Part shown: positions 7,460 through 15,607 of the stretch, piece by piece
Position numbering within the stretch: the first letter of the stretch is position 1
How the letters are laid out: every line of letters begins with the position of its first letter
Assembly: GCF_022170825.1 (NCBI RefSeq)
Contig: NZ_CP081878.1
Location: 1,514,001-1,578,000 of the forward strand
Source of the DNA: Exiguobacterium acetylicum
GTDB lineage: Bacteria; Bacillota; Bacilli; Exiguobacteriales; Exiguobacteriaceae
DNA length: 64,000 nt
Direction: 5' to 3'
Program-made: the position numbers and the translations under genes
The notes under the pieces: model-generated
Database searches by the model: none
Told to the model about the DNA's origin: nothing
Seen by the model: the letters and a program-made list of their open reading frames with translations, nothing else

Positions 7460-10400
7460 TTAATCGAGTTCAATCTTTACTGTCGTATCCTTTGGAATAG
7501 ATTCGTCTGTTGCATAGAGAACAAATGTCTTTTGGTCGACAGGGACTTGATAGACTAAGTCGACAAGCGACTTATACGGGGCGAAATATTGATAGCCGTT
7601 CTTGAACGCTTTTTCATTGTGATTGACGTAATCAACAGTGGAATATTCTTTGCCGTCGAGCGAAGTCAGCGTAAATGTTCCTGGTCTGTAAGTTGAATAG
7701 GCACCTTTACTTTGTGTATCTGAGTTGTGCATGAAGACTGGAATCGTGACATAGCGATATCCGGTCTTTTCCTTTAGATTGAGTTCTTTTGGCGTCGGAG
7801 CGAGTGATTTTACGTAAAACAGTTCAGATGTTGCTTCCGGATCGCCCGGATAGGTTTGGATGACCCCTTTCTCCATTAGTTTTTTAAGTGCAGCATCTTG
7901 ATTGCTTGTTTTTTTGTCAGCTGATGCTTTTGTTTCCGAAGCCAAGTCCTTTAGTTTTTGTCCGCTCGTCTGTTGTTGAGGAGCACTCTGTGGTGTAGTC
8001 GTCGAGGATTCCGTTGAGGCGAACAAGAACAGGCTCGCAACCCCGACACATAAGGAAGCAGCGATGGATCCGAGTGCCCACTTGAAACGCCGTTCTGTCG
8101 CCTGTGTATTCTCGACGATGCTGCCGAGTGCGGCATTCGGTGTGATCCGGACGGCACGCTCGGCGGGAAGTAAGGCACCTAACACGCCGGTGATTACCGG
8201 AATCAAGAGCATAATGCTAAGGAAACCAAGTTCTTGGACCGGGAATTGTCCGTAAACGAAACCGATCATTCCAAGTGCAGTCAAAAGACCGATTACACCA
8301 GCACAGAGACCCGTCATCATCCCTTCACTTAGTACGAGTAAACGAACTTGTCGGTCTTGCCAACCCGTTGCTTTGAGGACAGCGAGCTGATTCTTCCGTT
8401 CATTAACGTTTTGCCACATGATTTCGGTCGTCGTCAGGATGGCGATCAGTAGAGCGACGCCCATTGCGACATAATGCATCGTACCGACTTCGAGCGCGAC
8501 ATATTCGCCGAGCCATGTTGCATACAAGACGCCTTTTAAGCGGAACGTGATGAACAGGAAGAAGATGAACAAACTTGTCGGTAAGGCAATCGCGACGATG
8601 GACAGTAATGTCCGTTGCCAGTAGGTGACGAGCTGGTTGATGCTCATCCCAAGGACGCTACGCGCACGGACGAAACGGCGACCTTTCGAAACTTCGCCAG
8701 AACGCATGCTTTCGTATGGTTTGATACGACGAATCAACGTCATCGGCACGAGCGTTCCACCCCAGTAAATGAGTAAACCAGCAAGACCGATCAATAGAAT
8801 CCGACCGATTGCAATCGGATTGTCCGTCGTGACCCAGAACGAACCGAGAATCGTCCAAGCAATCAAGACGACGAGTGTACCGAGTAGCGTTGCTTCCAGG
8901 AACAGTAGTTTCGAAAGCTGACGCGGGCGCCAACCGAGCGATAGTAAAATCGCGAACTCTTTTTTTCGAGCATAGAGCAAGATGATATTCGAGCTAAAGA
9001 CATAGACGAGTGCAACGGCGATGACACTAGCGATGATGCCGCTCATCCCAACTTTTGCTTCTTGGAAAATGGCGATCGACGACCCGAGTTTGATCCACGG
9101 TTGTTGAACCCAGCCGAGCGCTGATTCGTCTTTTAGACCCGGTAAATAGGTCAAAGCAAGCTGCGGGGAGGAACCAAGTGTCACGTCCGTAATTAAGCCT
9201 GTCTTTTGTTCAATTTCTGTTGCGACTTGCTGGAGCTTCTTTTCGCTATCAGCGTTCATCGTCTCGACGCCTTTGACGTTGACGCGGATGGCAGAGATTG
9301 CTTTATCGCCACGAATCTTGAACGCGGCATCGAGCGTCGTCAGCATCGATGGTGGTTTTGTCAAGAAATCGTACGGATCATTTGTCGGTTTGACGTCTCG
9401 AACTGGATTGACAGGACGTTCATTCTTGTCCATCACCCACTGAGCTTTCGACGGGAAGTATGTCTCCATCGGTAGTTCCGTCAACGGATCTTTCGAGATA
9501 TTCAACTTTTTTGGATCGAAGACCCCGATATAGTTCAAGTTGACTTTTGGCCAGTCCGCGCTGTCTTTTCCGAACATCCTCGCTTCCCGGTACATGCTGC
9601 GTTTAGCGAGTAAGGAATCTTGGTCGACTTGTTTCGGTTGGACTTGATAGGTGAACGGCCAACGTGAAGCATAAGGACTTTTGATCGAGCGATAGTCAAT
9701 CGGGGACGGTTTTAAGGCGATCCACGTAAAGGAATTGCTGTTCGTCTCTTCAGCAGTAGGTAACGTGTGTTTTAAGATATCATTGACGAGTTTCTTCTGG
9801 ACATCTTGGGTCGTGATTGTATAACGTTTAGCACCGCTAGCAGGTAAGGACTGTAAATATTCTTTTCCGCCTTTTTGTTCAACGTGTTGTACTATATCAT
9901 TGATGGATTTTTCTTTCGATGGAAGCTCGACCTTTTCGTACGTGTAAATGCGTGTCGCATCGACATATTCACGATTGTTCAACAAGATCGGAATTTGGAC
10001 ACCGTCTTCACCAAACGAGGTGACTTGATCTTCTTTTGAAAAATAATTACTATAGGCTCCTTTTGTCGTCGCTTGATCCAAACCGACGAGTGCTGCCTCC
10101 GCTTCGGGATCAACACCCGCAATCATCACCTGACTCCCGTATTCATATAGAGGCTGCTTTCCAAGGGGGAGGGGCGACACACCTGATTTTACTGCATTTC
10201 CTGTAGGTTCCCATCCTGCTGCTAAGAAGGTGACCCCACTCGATGATTCGTTTTGTAACCCAGTATCTTGCGTGTCTTTAATCGTCAGTTTATAAATACC
10301 TTCTTGATCGATCGTATGCGTACCGATACTCGAAAGTGTTTGGTTATAACCGATCATCGCGATCGGAGCAGCAATCTCGATGTCAGCAATTTTTTTGATC

Positions 10401-10681
10401 GTTTCATATTGTTTGCGCGTGATCCCACCATCGAGACCACTCATATAGTTTGGCTCGAGTAACTTCAAGTCTTCCGTCACGCTCCGGCTACCTTCTGGTC
10501 GGACGACGATATCGTAAGAAGAGCCCCAACGCTTTTGCAGTTCATCGACGACGGTCCCGTTATTGGCTTGCGTCGTTCCGATCAAATAGCTCAGTCCGGT
10601 ACTGACGATTAGGACACCGACGAGAAGTAAGATGAATCGTTCTTTGTTGCGCCACCAGGAGTTCCAGATGAATTTAAGCAT
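7460..10681 (-). CDS. Large FtsX-type ABC permease without a linked ATPase
   Basis: A 1073-residue membrane protein. The first helix (about residues 10-32) is followed by a long outer domain of roughly 500 residues, then FtsX core helices (near VYVFSSNIILLYARKKEFAI, where the cytoplasmic ARKKEFAILLSLG loop contacts an ATPase), a second FtsX unit with NERKNQLAVLKATG, and a last helix. After this helix comes an unusual outer tail of about 155 residues rich in serine, threonine and glutamine, then a folded-looking end. Start ATG 10681 is nine bases after GGAGG. MacB-type systems work with an ATPase, yet none is beside it; see the relic at 10674-10769. Role is probably extracytoplasmic mechanotransmission or export. 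Confidence 0.85.
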   Translation of the reverse strand: MLKFIWNSWWRNKERFILLLVGVLIVSTGLSYLIGTTQANNGTVVDELQKRWGSSYDIVVRPEGSRSVTEDLKLLEPNYMSGLDGGITRKQYETIKKIADIEIAAPIAMIGYNQTLSSIGTHTIDQEGIYKLTIKDTQDTGLQNESSSGVTFLAAGWEPTGNAVKSGVSPLPLGKQPLYEYGSQVMIAGVDPEAEAALVGLDQATTKGAYSNYFSKEDQVTSFGEDGVQIPILLNNREYVDATRIYTYEKVELPSKEKSINDIVQHVEQKGGKEYLQSLPASGAKRYTITTQDVQKKLVNDILKHTLPTAEETNSNSFTWIALKPSPIDYRSIKSPYASRWPFTYQVQPKQVDQDSLLAKRSMYREARMFGKDSADWPKVNLNYIGVFDPKKLNISKDPLTELPMETYFPSKAQWVMDKNERPVNPVRDVKPTNDPYDFLTKPPSMLTTLDAAFKIRGDKAISAIRVNVKGVETMNADSEKKLQQVATEIEQKTGLITDVTLGSSPQLALTYLPGLKDESALGWVQQPWIKLGSSIAIFQEAKVGMSGIIASVIAVALVYVFSSNIILLYARKKEFAILLSLGWRPRQLSKLLFLEATLLGTLVVLIAWTILGSFWVTTDNPIAIGRILLIGLAGLLIYWGGTLVPMTLIRRIKPYESMRSGEVSKGRRFVRARSVLGMSINQLVTYWQRTLLSIVAIALPTSLFIFFLFITFRLKGVLYATWLGEYVALEVGTMHYVAMGVALLIAILTTTEIMWQNVNERKNQLAVLKATGWQDRQVRLLVLSEGMMTGLCAGVIGLLTALGMIGFVYGQFPVQELGFLSIMLLIPVITGVLGALLPAERAVRITPNAALGSIVENTQATERRFKWALGSIAASLCVGVASLFLFASTESSTTTPQSAPQQQTSGQKLKDLASETKASADKKTSNQDAALKKLMEKGVIQTYPGDPEATSELFYVKSLAPTPKELNLKEKTGYRYVTIPVFMHNSDTQSKGAYSTYRPGTFTLTSLDGKEYSTVDYVNHNEKAFKNGYQYFAPYKSLVDLVYQVPVDQKTFVLYATDESIPKDTTVKIELD

Positions 10682-10769
10682 AGGCATAGACCTCCAATAA
10701 TGCGAACGTCTCGTCGTCACCTGTCTGGTTCGACTTGATGATATGTTTACTCGTGAACGAATACGGCAT
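10674..10769 (-). pseudogene. 31-codon relic of a MacB/LolD-type ATPase gene (or leader peptide)
   Basis: A short open frame with an excellent ribosome site (AGGAGGG, seven bases before ATG 10769). Its text, including IIKSNQTGDDETFALLEV, resembles the first strand region of MacB/LolD ATPases, which usually read like KSYQTGDEEVFAL before the next strand. The frame then ends YAYA and its TAA overlaps the ATG of the permease gene. No Walker A, signature or Walker B motif remains. The simplest reading is a large internal deletion that kept the ribosome site, the first codons and the coupled last codons. A genuine leader peptide is the alternative. Confidence 0.5.
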
Positions 10770-10807
10770 AATGTATCCCTCCTGAAGGTTATTTTTATTC
10801 CATATGT

Positions 10808-10838
10808 AAGTAATAAAAACCATTACTTTCCTATTATA
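10808..10838 (-). promoter_or_regulatory. -10 element with downstream inverted repeat
   Basis: On the minus strand TATAAT (10838-10833) is followed at once by a perfect inverted repeat: AAGTAAT (10808-10814) and ATTACTT (10822-10828), seven bases apart. No clear -35 was found at standard spacing (TTCGACA is nearby). The repeat would overlap the transcription start of the permease unit, as repressor operators do. The regulator is unknown. Confidence 0.45.
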
Positions 10839-11128
10839 GTCATAATTAAATGATGTCGAACCATTAAAATCCATAAATTTTTGAATAATAAGTTAATTTT
10901 TGTTCTAATCTTTTTAAAGTGATTTACTTGATGTGTTAATAAAAGTGGCTCTTCTAACATGTACTGAGAGAGTTGGAACGAAAATTTCTACAGGCTTATT
11001 TTACTGTGAGAAATCTTTTTTATAATTAATTGACTAAATAGAACAGTATCTTGTGAGTTCTGACGTCAATGAACGAAATATCAGTGTCATCTAGCAATAT
11101 GTCTATTTCATTGTCTTCATAGGTTGAA
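10839..11128. other. Non-coding AT-rich stretch, nothing recognised
   Basis: The 290 bases between the permease promoter and the promoter of the small membrane gene show no plausible ribosome site with an open frame, no strong hairpin and no repeat. An AT-rich accessory spacer is all that can be said. Confidence 0.5.
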
Positions 11129-11157
11129 TTGGTAAATAATAAATGTCATTATATAAA
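11129..11157 (+). promoter_or_regulatory. SigA-type promoter
   Basis: TTGGTA (11129-11134) and TATAAA (11152-11157) are 17 bases apart, about 75 bases before the small membrane protein gene. Confidence 0.55.
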
Positions 11158-11232
11158 TATAGGAAATGGTGAATGTGTTTTTGTCTATAAAAGTAAAAAT
11201 TATTATGAGTAATAGAGGAGATGAATAGTGAA

Positions 11233-11430
11233 ATGAAAACCCAGGTTTTAGAAAGTATTTTTGCAGCATTGTTTTTTCTTATTTTTCTAATGTTTTTTGA
11301 GGGAGTACCGAAGTCGACTGATACATGGATCGAGTATGGAATTAAGACTGTGGCAATTGTCTTCATTTTTCTATTAACTGAAGGTATTTTTTCTAAAAAG
11401 TCGATTAAGAAAAATACATCACATCAATAA
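11233..11430 (+). CDS. Small two-helix membrane protein
   Basis: A 65-residue protein, MKTQVLESIFAALFFLIFL at the start, with two membrane helices (about residues 7-26 and 39-56) and a lysine-rich end. The ribosome site GAGGAG ends at 11220; ATG 11221 is adjacent to it and too close, so ATG 11233 is preferred although its 12-base spacing is long. A good promoter lies upstream and a strong terminator downstream, which supports a real gene. No family recognised. Confidence 0.55.
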   Translation: MKTQVLESIFAALFFLIFLMFFEGVPKSTDTWIEYGIKTVAIVFIFLLTEGIFSKKSIKKNTSHQ

Positions 11431-11481
11431 TGTAAAATTCAATTATTCTAATCTTAGACATCGTATTATGTATAAACGAAT

Positions 11482-11525
11482 AGAAAGAAAGCCCGCATTT
11501 GCGTCAAGATGTGGGCTTTCTTTCT
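11482..11525 (+). terminator. Strong hairpin terminator
   Basis: AGAAAGAAAGCCC pairs with GGGCTTTCTTTCT around an 18-base loop. T-rich on the right and A-rich on the left. Confidence 0.85.
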
Positions 11526-11602
11526 ATTTGTTGATCGAGTTAAGGTTCTTATATTGTGATGACGTATATATTCTTCATAAATATTTGCAATACTAAATGA
11601 TT

Positions 11603-11770
11603 TCATCGCTTGATCTATTTTGCATTCCGACCAAGACTAGATGGAGCAATGACGCCTTCATCCCGTATGAAACGCAACACGCGATTGATCGTCACTGCAC
11701 TGATAGCAGGACAAGCATTTCGGACATCTACTTTCGTGCACGGTGCAGTCCGCCCTTCAGCAAAGATATC
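11603..11770 (-). pseudogene. Decayed winged-helix-like coding remnant
   Basis: Read leftward, the frame gives DIFAEGRTAPCTKVDV, then SAVTINRVLRFIRDEGVI and SSLGRNAK before a TAG; reading past it gives IKR and TGA. The pattern of helix, Thr-containing turn, recognition helix, then GVI and GR resembles the C-terminal winged helix of Fic-type or similar DNA-binding proteins. Upstream in the same frame there are stops after LLT and earlier, and no start with a ribosome site. The GRNAK-stop-IKR end suggests a Trp codon turned into TAG. I read it as debris of a lost gene; family assignment is weak. Confidence 0.3.
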
Positions 11771-11895
11771 GAAGCGTTACGTCAAAAGCGGACCATTCGT
11801 AGCTCTTTCGTATTAGTGAAACTTGACATGACGTTAGATCGTAGATGGATTGATGGTGCGACATCTATTCAAACAAGAGATAGGAGTGTATGGTC

Positions 11896-12219
11896 TTGAA
11901 CGAATCCATCGTTTACTTTGTAATCCTAGTCCCCATGTTAGTGTTTGCGATCGTTTTATCAAGAGGGAAGGGCGCCTCATTACTTGCAGGATATAATACG
12001 ATGTCTGAAAGTAAAAAGGAAACATATGACGAAGTCGCCTTATGTAAATTCATGGGTAAAATCATGTATGGGATTAGCTTTAGCCTATTACTGATCGCAT
12101 TCAGTGAGATGTTTAAGTATTCATATTTATTCATAGTAGGTTTCGTTCTCTTGTTGTTTTTTATACTATTTGCTGGGGTTTACGCGAACACGAAGGATCG
12201 ATTCAAAAAAGTCAGGTAA
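11896..12219 (+). CDS. DUF3784-type small membrane protein
   Basis: A protein of about 107 residues with three membrane helices. It contains GKGASLLAGYNTMSESKKETYD, whose core matches the conserved GKG..LIAGYNTMS..EK..YD motif of DUF3784 proteins. Start TTG 11896 is nine bases after TAGGAG; ATG 11890 is also in frame but only three bases away from it. It stands alone between the remnant gene and the acetyltransferase. The function of this family is not known. Confidence 0.8.
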   Translation: MNESIVYFVILVPMLVFAIVLSRGKGASLLAGYNTMSESKKETYDEVALCKFMGKIMYGISFSLLLIAFSEMFKYSYLFIVGFVLLLFFILFAGVYANTKDRFKKVR

Positions 12220-12329
12220 TAACGTTCGTGTCAACAAGTCCTTAGTCATTTAAATCATACTGTAATCGAGAAAGAGAACGACTAATCTTAAAGTTGAAGT
12301 CAATCCGCGTTATCCTTTCCGTGAGTGAT

Positions 12330-12797
12330 TCATGCGTCCACAACTTTATATGCAAAAATATGTAGGGGTGAACCTGAAGTCTCGATCGTTTCGATCGATA
12401 GCCATCCTAATTTTTTATAATAATCAGAAGCGTTATCTGTTTTTAGATAGATGGTTGGAATCTGCTGTGACTTCGCGTAATCAATTAATTGGTCGATGAG
12501 TTGTTGTGCGATACCTTGACTTCGATACGCTTTTTCAACAAACAAAGAAGCGAGCCAAGGCGAATAGGCGGATCGTTCTTTCAAGTCATTTTCAAATAGA
12601 GAGACGGTTCCTACACACGTAACATTGTCTAAAGCTACGAATGTCACAGGATACGACTCATCTGATTTTTTGTCTAAAAATGCTCTTACTTTTTCATAGG
12701 GTGTTGTCCCTTTTTTCTTTTGAACGAATTCGTTATGAATCATTTTAGCGACTACTTCTAGATATTCAGGACGATTAAAAAGTGTATCAATGATCAT
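12330..12797 (-). CDS. GNAT-family N-acetyltransferase
   Basis: A 155-residue GNAT enzyme that would transfer acetyl from acetyl-CoA to a small substrate. The acetyl-CoA loop is seen as EKAYRSQGIAQQLIDQLIDYA (the Q/R-x-x-G-x-A/G pattern), preceded by strand VGTVSLFE and SPWLASLFV, with YYKKLGW near the end of the fold. Start ATG 12797 follows GGGGG by nine bases. It is a single gene, leftward. Substrate unknown. Confidence 0.85.
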   Translation of the reverse strand: MIIDTLFNRPEYLEVVAKMIHNEFVQKKKGTTPYEKVRAFLDKKSDESYPVTFVALDNVTCVGTVSLFENDLKERSAYSPWLASLFVEKAYRSQGIAQQLIDQLIDYAKSQQIPTIYLKTDNASDYYKKLGWLSIETIETSGSPLHIFAYKVVDA

Positions 12798-12924
12798 GAG
12801 CTTATTCCCCCATCTAAAGTAAGTGAATTAGTATCGGATAGTTGCGTTAGAGACATATCGACATCTTCAGTCAAACATAGATGTAATAACACTATAATTT
12901 TAAAAGAAGATAAGGAGAACTAGA

Positions 12925-13536
12925 ATGAGATTAGGACAATACTTGCAGAAAAATTATGGAAAAGTGAATTTATTTGATCGTTCCTTTGTCAAAAAAGATT
13001 TAGTATTTCACGTAGACTTAGTGAAGGAGCTGTATCAGTTAAAGGATGATTCAGATGAAATCAATGAGGAATACTTCAATCAGGTGTACGAAAAATCGAT
13101 TGCCATGTTTGAAGATATATTCCGAGAGGAGGATCAACTTTATTTAGTCACTCACGTAAGAAGTGAACGGGGATATTATCAAAAAACAGCGACGAAAGTG
13201 CTTCGCCAGTTGAAGCGTAAAGAAGATAAATACAAAGTAAAGTATGTAGAGAAAGTGATTGATAAAGAAGAGGAAGTGGTCGAATATGCCGTTTTATTAC
13301 CGAACAAAAAAGCGTTAAAATACAAACGTGTAATTAAAGCGATTTGCAATCAGGACTTCCCACCGCTACAACCAAGATTTCATCAAACCTATACATACTA
13401 TCCCGAAGTCTTTTTCATAAACGTAGATCGAAATATCATCATGAATATCTATGATGATCGCGGTTGTTTCCTTCTGTTCGGTGATTCAGAGACGTATGAC
13501 GTGTTCAAGAATATATATCGTAATGATATTAGTTAA
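12925..13536 (+). CDS. DUF3885-type protein
   Basis: A 203-residue soluble protein starting at ATG 12925 after AAGGAGA. The C-terminal half, with YYPEVFFINVDRNIIMNIYDDRGC and FGDSETYDVFKNIY, matches the DUF3885 pattern in which a conserved Asp-Arg-Gly segment is followed by an aromatic C-terminus. The middle is lysine-rich. A TATAAT at about 12889 suggests its own promoter, though the -35 is weak. These proteins are often encoded singly or beside immunity-like genes; no function is established. Confidence 0.75.
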   Translation: MRLGQYLQKNYGKVNLFDRSFVKKDLVFHVDLVKELYQLKDDSDEINEEYFNQVYEKSIAMFEDIFREEDQLYLVTHVRSERGYYQKTATKVLRQLKRKEDKYKVKYVEKVIDKEEEVVEYAVLLPNKKALKYKRVIKAICNQDFPPLQPRFHQTYTYYPEVFFINVDRNIIMNIYDDRGCFLLFGDSETYDVFKNIYRNDIS

Positions 13537-13570
13537 TCGTCAACCGTATTTTCATCGGTTCGCGAAACGC

Positions 13571-13810
13571 TCAAGCTAGTGCTAAGAAGCCGATCACTGA
13601 AAAAATGAAAAGGATCAATAGAGAAGCGAGTAGTGTTAAAGCGAGGATTTTCCCCGTATTTCTTAGACTTATGATGGCGCACACTAGCGCAAGCAACAGT
13701 CCGGCTAACATATAGTTCGTACCCCAAAAACCATTGAACGGTAAGAGTTTAACAGTTAGGAAAGTAAAAACCACGATGCCAATCGAGATCCATCCTAGAT
13801 TTTCCCTCAT
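13571..13810 (-). CDS. Small membrane protein, three helices
   Basis: A 79-residue, highly hydrophobic protein with helices at about residues 5-23, 32-49 and 54-77. Start ATG 13810 follows GGAGGAGG by a good spacing. No charged catalytic residues stand out and no family was recognised. The gene is convergent with the DUF3885 gene. Confidence 0.7.
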   Translation of the reverse strand: MRENLGWISIGIVVFTFLTVKLLPFNGFWGTNYMLAGLLLALVCAIISLRNTGKILALTLLASLLILFIFSVIGFLALA

Positions 13811-14000
13811 AAACTACCTCCTCCAAAAAAACATATAGTCATAAATTGTCTCTTTTAAGCATATCATTACAAATGTTGGTATATAAAGAGTTTTGTGGTA
13901 GTCGCTTAAATATTGCCTAAATTAAATTTGTGTCATACATTTTATTGTCAAAAGACATGACAACAAGCAGGAAACCATTGAACATTTATCGATCAACAAG

Positions 14001-14032
14001 CAATCCCTCACTCTATTTAGAATGAGGGATTG
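14001..14032 (-). terminator. Terminator after the ROK-MFS-VOC operon
   Basis: CAATCCCTCA (14001-14010) pairs with TGAGGGATTG (14023-14032). It lies just downstream of the VOC gene on the minus strand; the T run is weak. Confidence 0.7.
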
Positions 14033-14045
14033 TTTCGTTTCATCA

Positions 14046-14423
14046 TTAGACTGTCAACTCGATCACATTACCTTCCGGGTCTGCGACCGTACTTTCATAA
14101 TAACTGTCACCCGTCGTCCGGGGACCGTCAAGATGTTGTACACCTGCTTCCCGTAAACGAGCCGTCCAGTCGTCGACAGCTTGTTTACTTCCAAGTGAAA
14201 AGGCGAAATGAGCATAACCGAGTGTATTGGATGCTTTTTCTGTAATGTCCGTCCGTTTCATCAATTCAAGGCGTGCACCACTTGAGAACGTCAGGAAATA
14301 CGATGTAAAGCCTTTCGTCGGATTATGGTACTGCTCGCCTGCCGTCGCATCAAAATGCGTTTCGTAGAATTGACGCATTCCTTCCAGATCTGCCACCCAG
14401 AGAGCGATATGTTCAATCTTCAT
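14046..14423 (-). CDS. VOC-family (glyoxalase fold) protein
   Basis: A 125-residue single-unit vicinal oxygen chelate protein. It opens MKIEHIALWVADLEGMRQFYE, the standard first strand-helix with a metal-binding His5, and ends with SYYESTVADPEGNVIELT, whose final Glu is another typical metal ligand; GYAHFAF supplies the third. Start ATG 14423 follows AAAGGATG. It begins 20 bases after the MFS gene, so it is the third gene of the ROK operon. Enzymes of this fold act as glyoxalases, dioxygenases or resistance proteins; which one applies is not clear. Confidence 0.85.
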   Translation of the reverse strand: MKIEHIALWVADLEGMRQFYETHFDATAGEQYHNPTKGFTSYFLTFSSGARLELMKRTDITEKASNTLGYAHFAFSLGSKQAVDDWTARLREAGVQHLDGPRTTGDSYYESTVADPEGNVIELTV

Positions 14424-14443
14424 TTTTACTCATCCTTTCTTCA

Positions 14444-15607
14444 TTAAGAGGCTTTGGCTAACCGTTGTTTGAATAACATCCGGTTCAAGCCTTCCGTTGC
14501 GATCAGCATCAAGAAAATCAATCCAATCGTGAACCAATGGAACAGCGACAAGGAGTAAGAAGTCGCGAGCCAACCGAACAGTGGTGGCATGAACGTACTG
14601 CCGGTATAGGCGAATGCCATCTGCACGCCCATCAGACGTTGCGCCGCGGCCTCCCCGAACCGAACCGGTGTCTCGTGAAGCATTGCCGGATAAATCGGTG
14701 CGAGACCGAGCCCGACAAGGACGAAGCCGAGCGGCATCCAGGCAGCGGGTGCGAGGATGAAGCAGGCAGCACCAACTAAGGCGGTCCATTGACCGACGCG
14801 AATTAAGCGACGATTCGACCAACGGAGAGAAAGGAAACCACTAATGAAGCGACCCGCTGTGATACTACCGTAATAGACGGAGATCCAAGTTGCGGCCGAC
14901 GTCACCGAAAACGACCGGACTTGGACGAGATAACTGCTGCCCCACAGACCGACGACCGCTTCGACGCCGCAATAAAAGCAAAATGCAGCGAGGGCAGCCA
15001 GCAGTCCGCGTGGTTTACCGGACGATGTATGAGTAGTCTGAACCTGTTCTAGATTGTGTTTCGGAGCGCGTTTCCAGAGCGGTAAACTGACGATCAAGAT
15101 GATCATCAAGACAAGTTGTAGCGCACCAACGATGAGGTACCCAGTACGCCATCCGGAATCGAGCAACACACCAGCCATGATGAGCGGACCAGCTGTCGCG
15201 CCGACGCCCCAGAAGCAATGAAGCCAGTTCATATGATGGGCTTGATAGTGAGTAGCGACGAAATGATTCAGTGCCGCGTCAACGACACCGGCACCCAGTC
15301 CAAGCGGAATTGCAAGGACGAAGAGCCAAATCAAGGACGGAGCAATGAAAAAGCCGAGCAATGCAAGTGCTGTCAGTCCAGCGGAAGCTGCCGTGATGGG
15401 TCCTGTCGAATAACGCTCAATCAATCGACCGCTAAATAGACTCGAGACAATCGTTCCGGCAGCAATCGTCATGAAGAGCCAACCTGCCATATCAAGTGGT
15501 GCACCGAGATCGAGCCGCATCACCGGCCACGCTGTGCCGAGCAAGGCGTCCGGTAGTCCGAGGCTGATGAAAGCTAGATAAATCAGAGGTAACAATAAAC
15601 GAGTCAT
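14444..15607 (-). CDS. MFS transporter (sugar/unknown substrate)
   Basis: A 387-residue transporter with 12 predicted helices. It begins LLLPLIYLAFISLGLPDALLG, typical of the FucP/YfkF-like group, where an early Gly-Leu-Pro-Asp segment is conserved, and it contains SGRLIERYSTG as the MFS loop-2-3 motif. Helix six region contains LHCFWGVGATAGPL, another landmark of that group. The start ATG 15607 overlaps the ROK gene by four bases. Control by a ROK protein suggests a sugar or sugar-derived substrate; this is inference from the partner. Confidence 0.87.
   Translation of the reverse strand: MTRLLLPLIYLAFISLGLPDALLGTAWPVMRLDLGAPLDMAGWLFMTIAAGTIVSSLFSGRLIERYSTGPITAASAGLTALALLGFFIAPSLIWLFVLAIPLGLGAGVVDAALNHFVATHYQAHHMNWLHCFWGVGATAGPLIMAGVLLDSGWRTGYLIVGALQLVLMIILIVSLPLWKRAPKHNLEQVQTTHTSSGKPRGLLAALAAFCFYCGVEAVVGLWGSSYLVQVRSFSVTSAATWISVYYGSITAGRFISGFLSLRWSNRRLIRVGQWTALVGAACFILAPAAWMPLGFVLVGLGLAPIYPAMLHETPVRFGEAAAQRLMGVQMAFAYTGSTFMPPLFGWLATSYSLSLFHWFTIGLIFLMLIATEGLNRMLFKQRLAKAS

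Noticed and set aside
11597-11899. Plus-strand open frames of 100 and 68 codons over the decayed region
   Set aside because: No ribosome site and no recognisable text; the minus strand gives a more protein-like reading.
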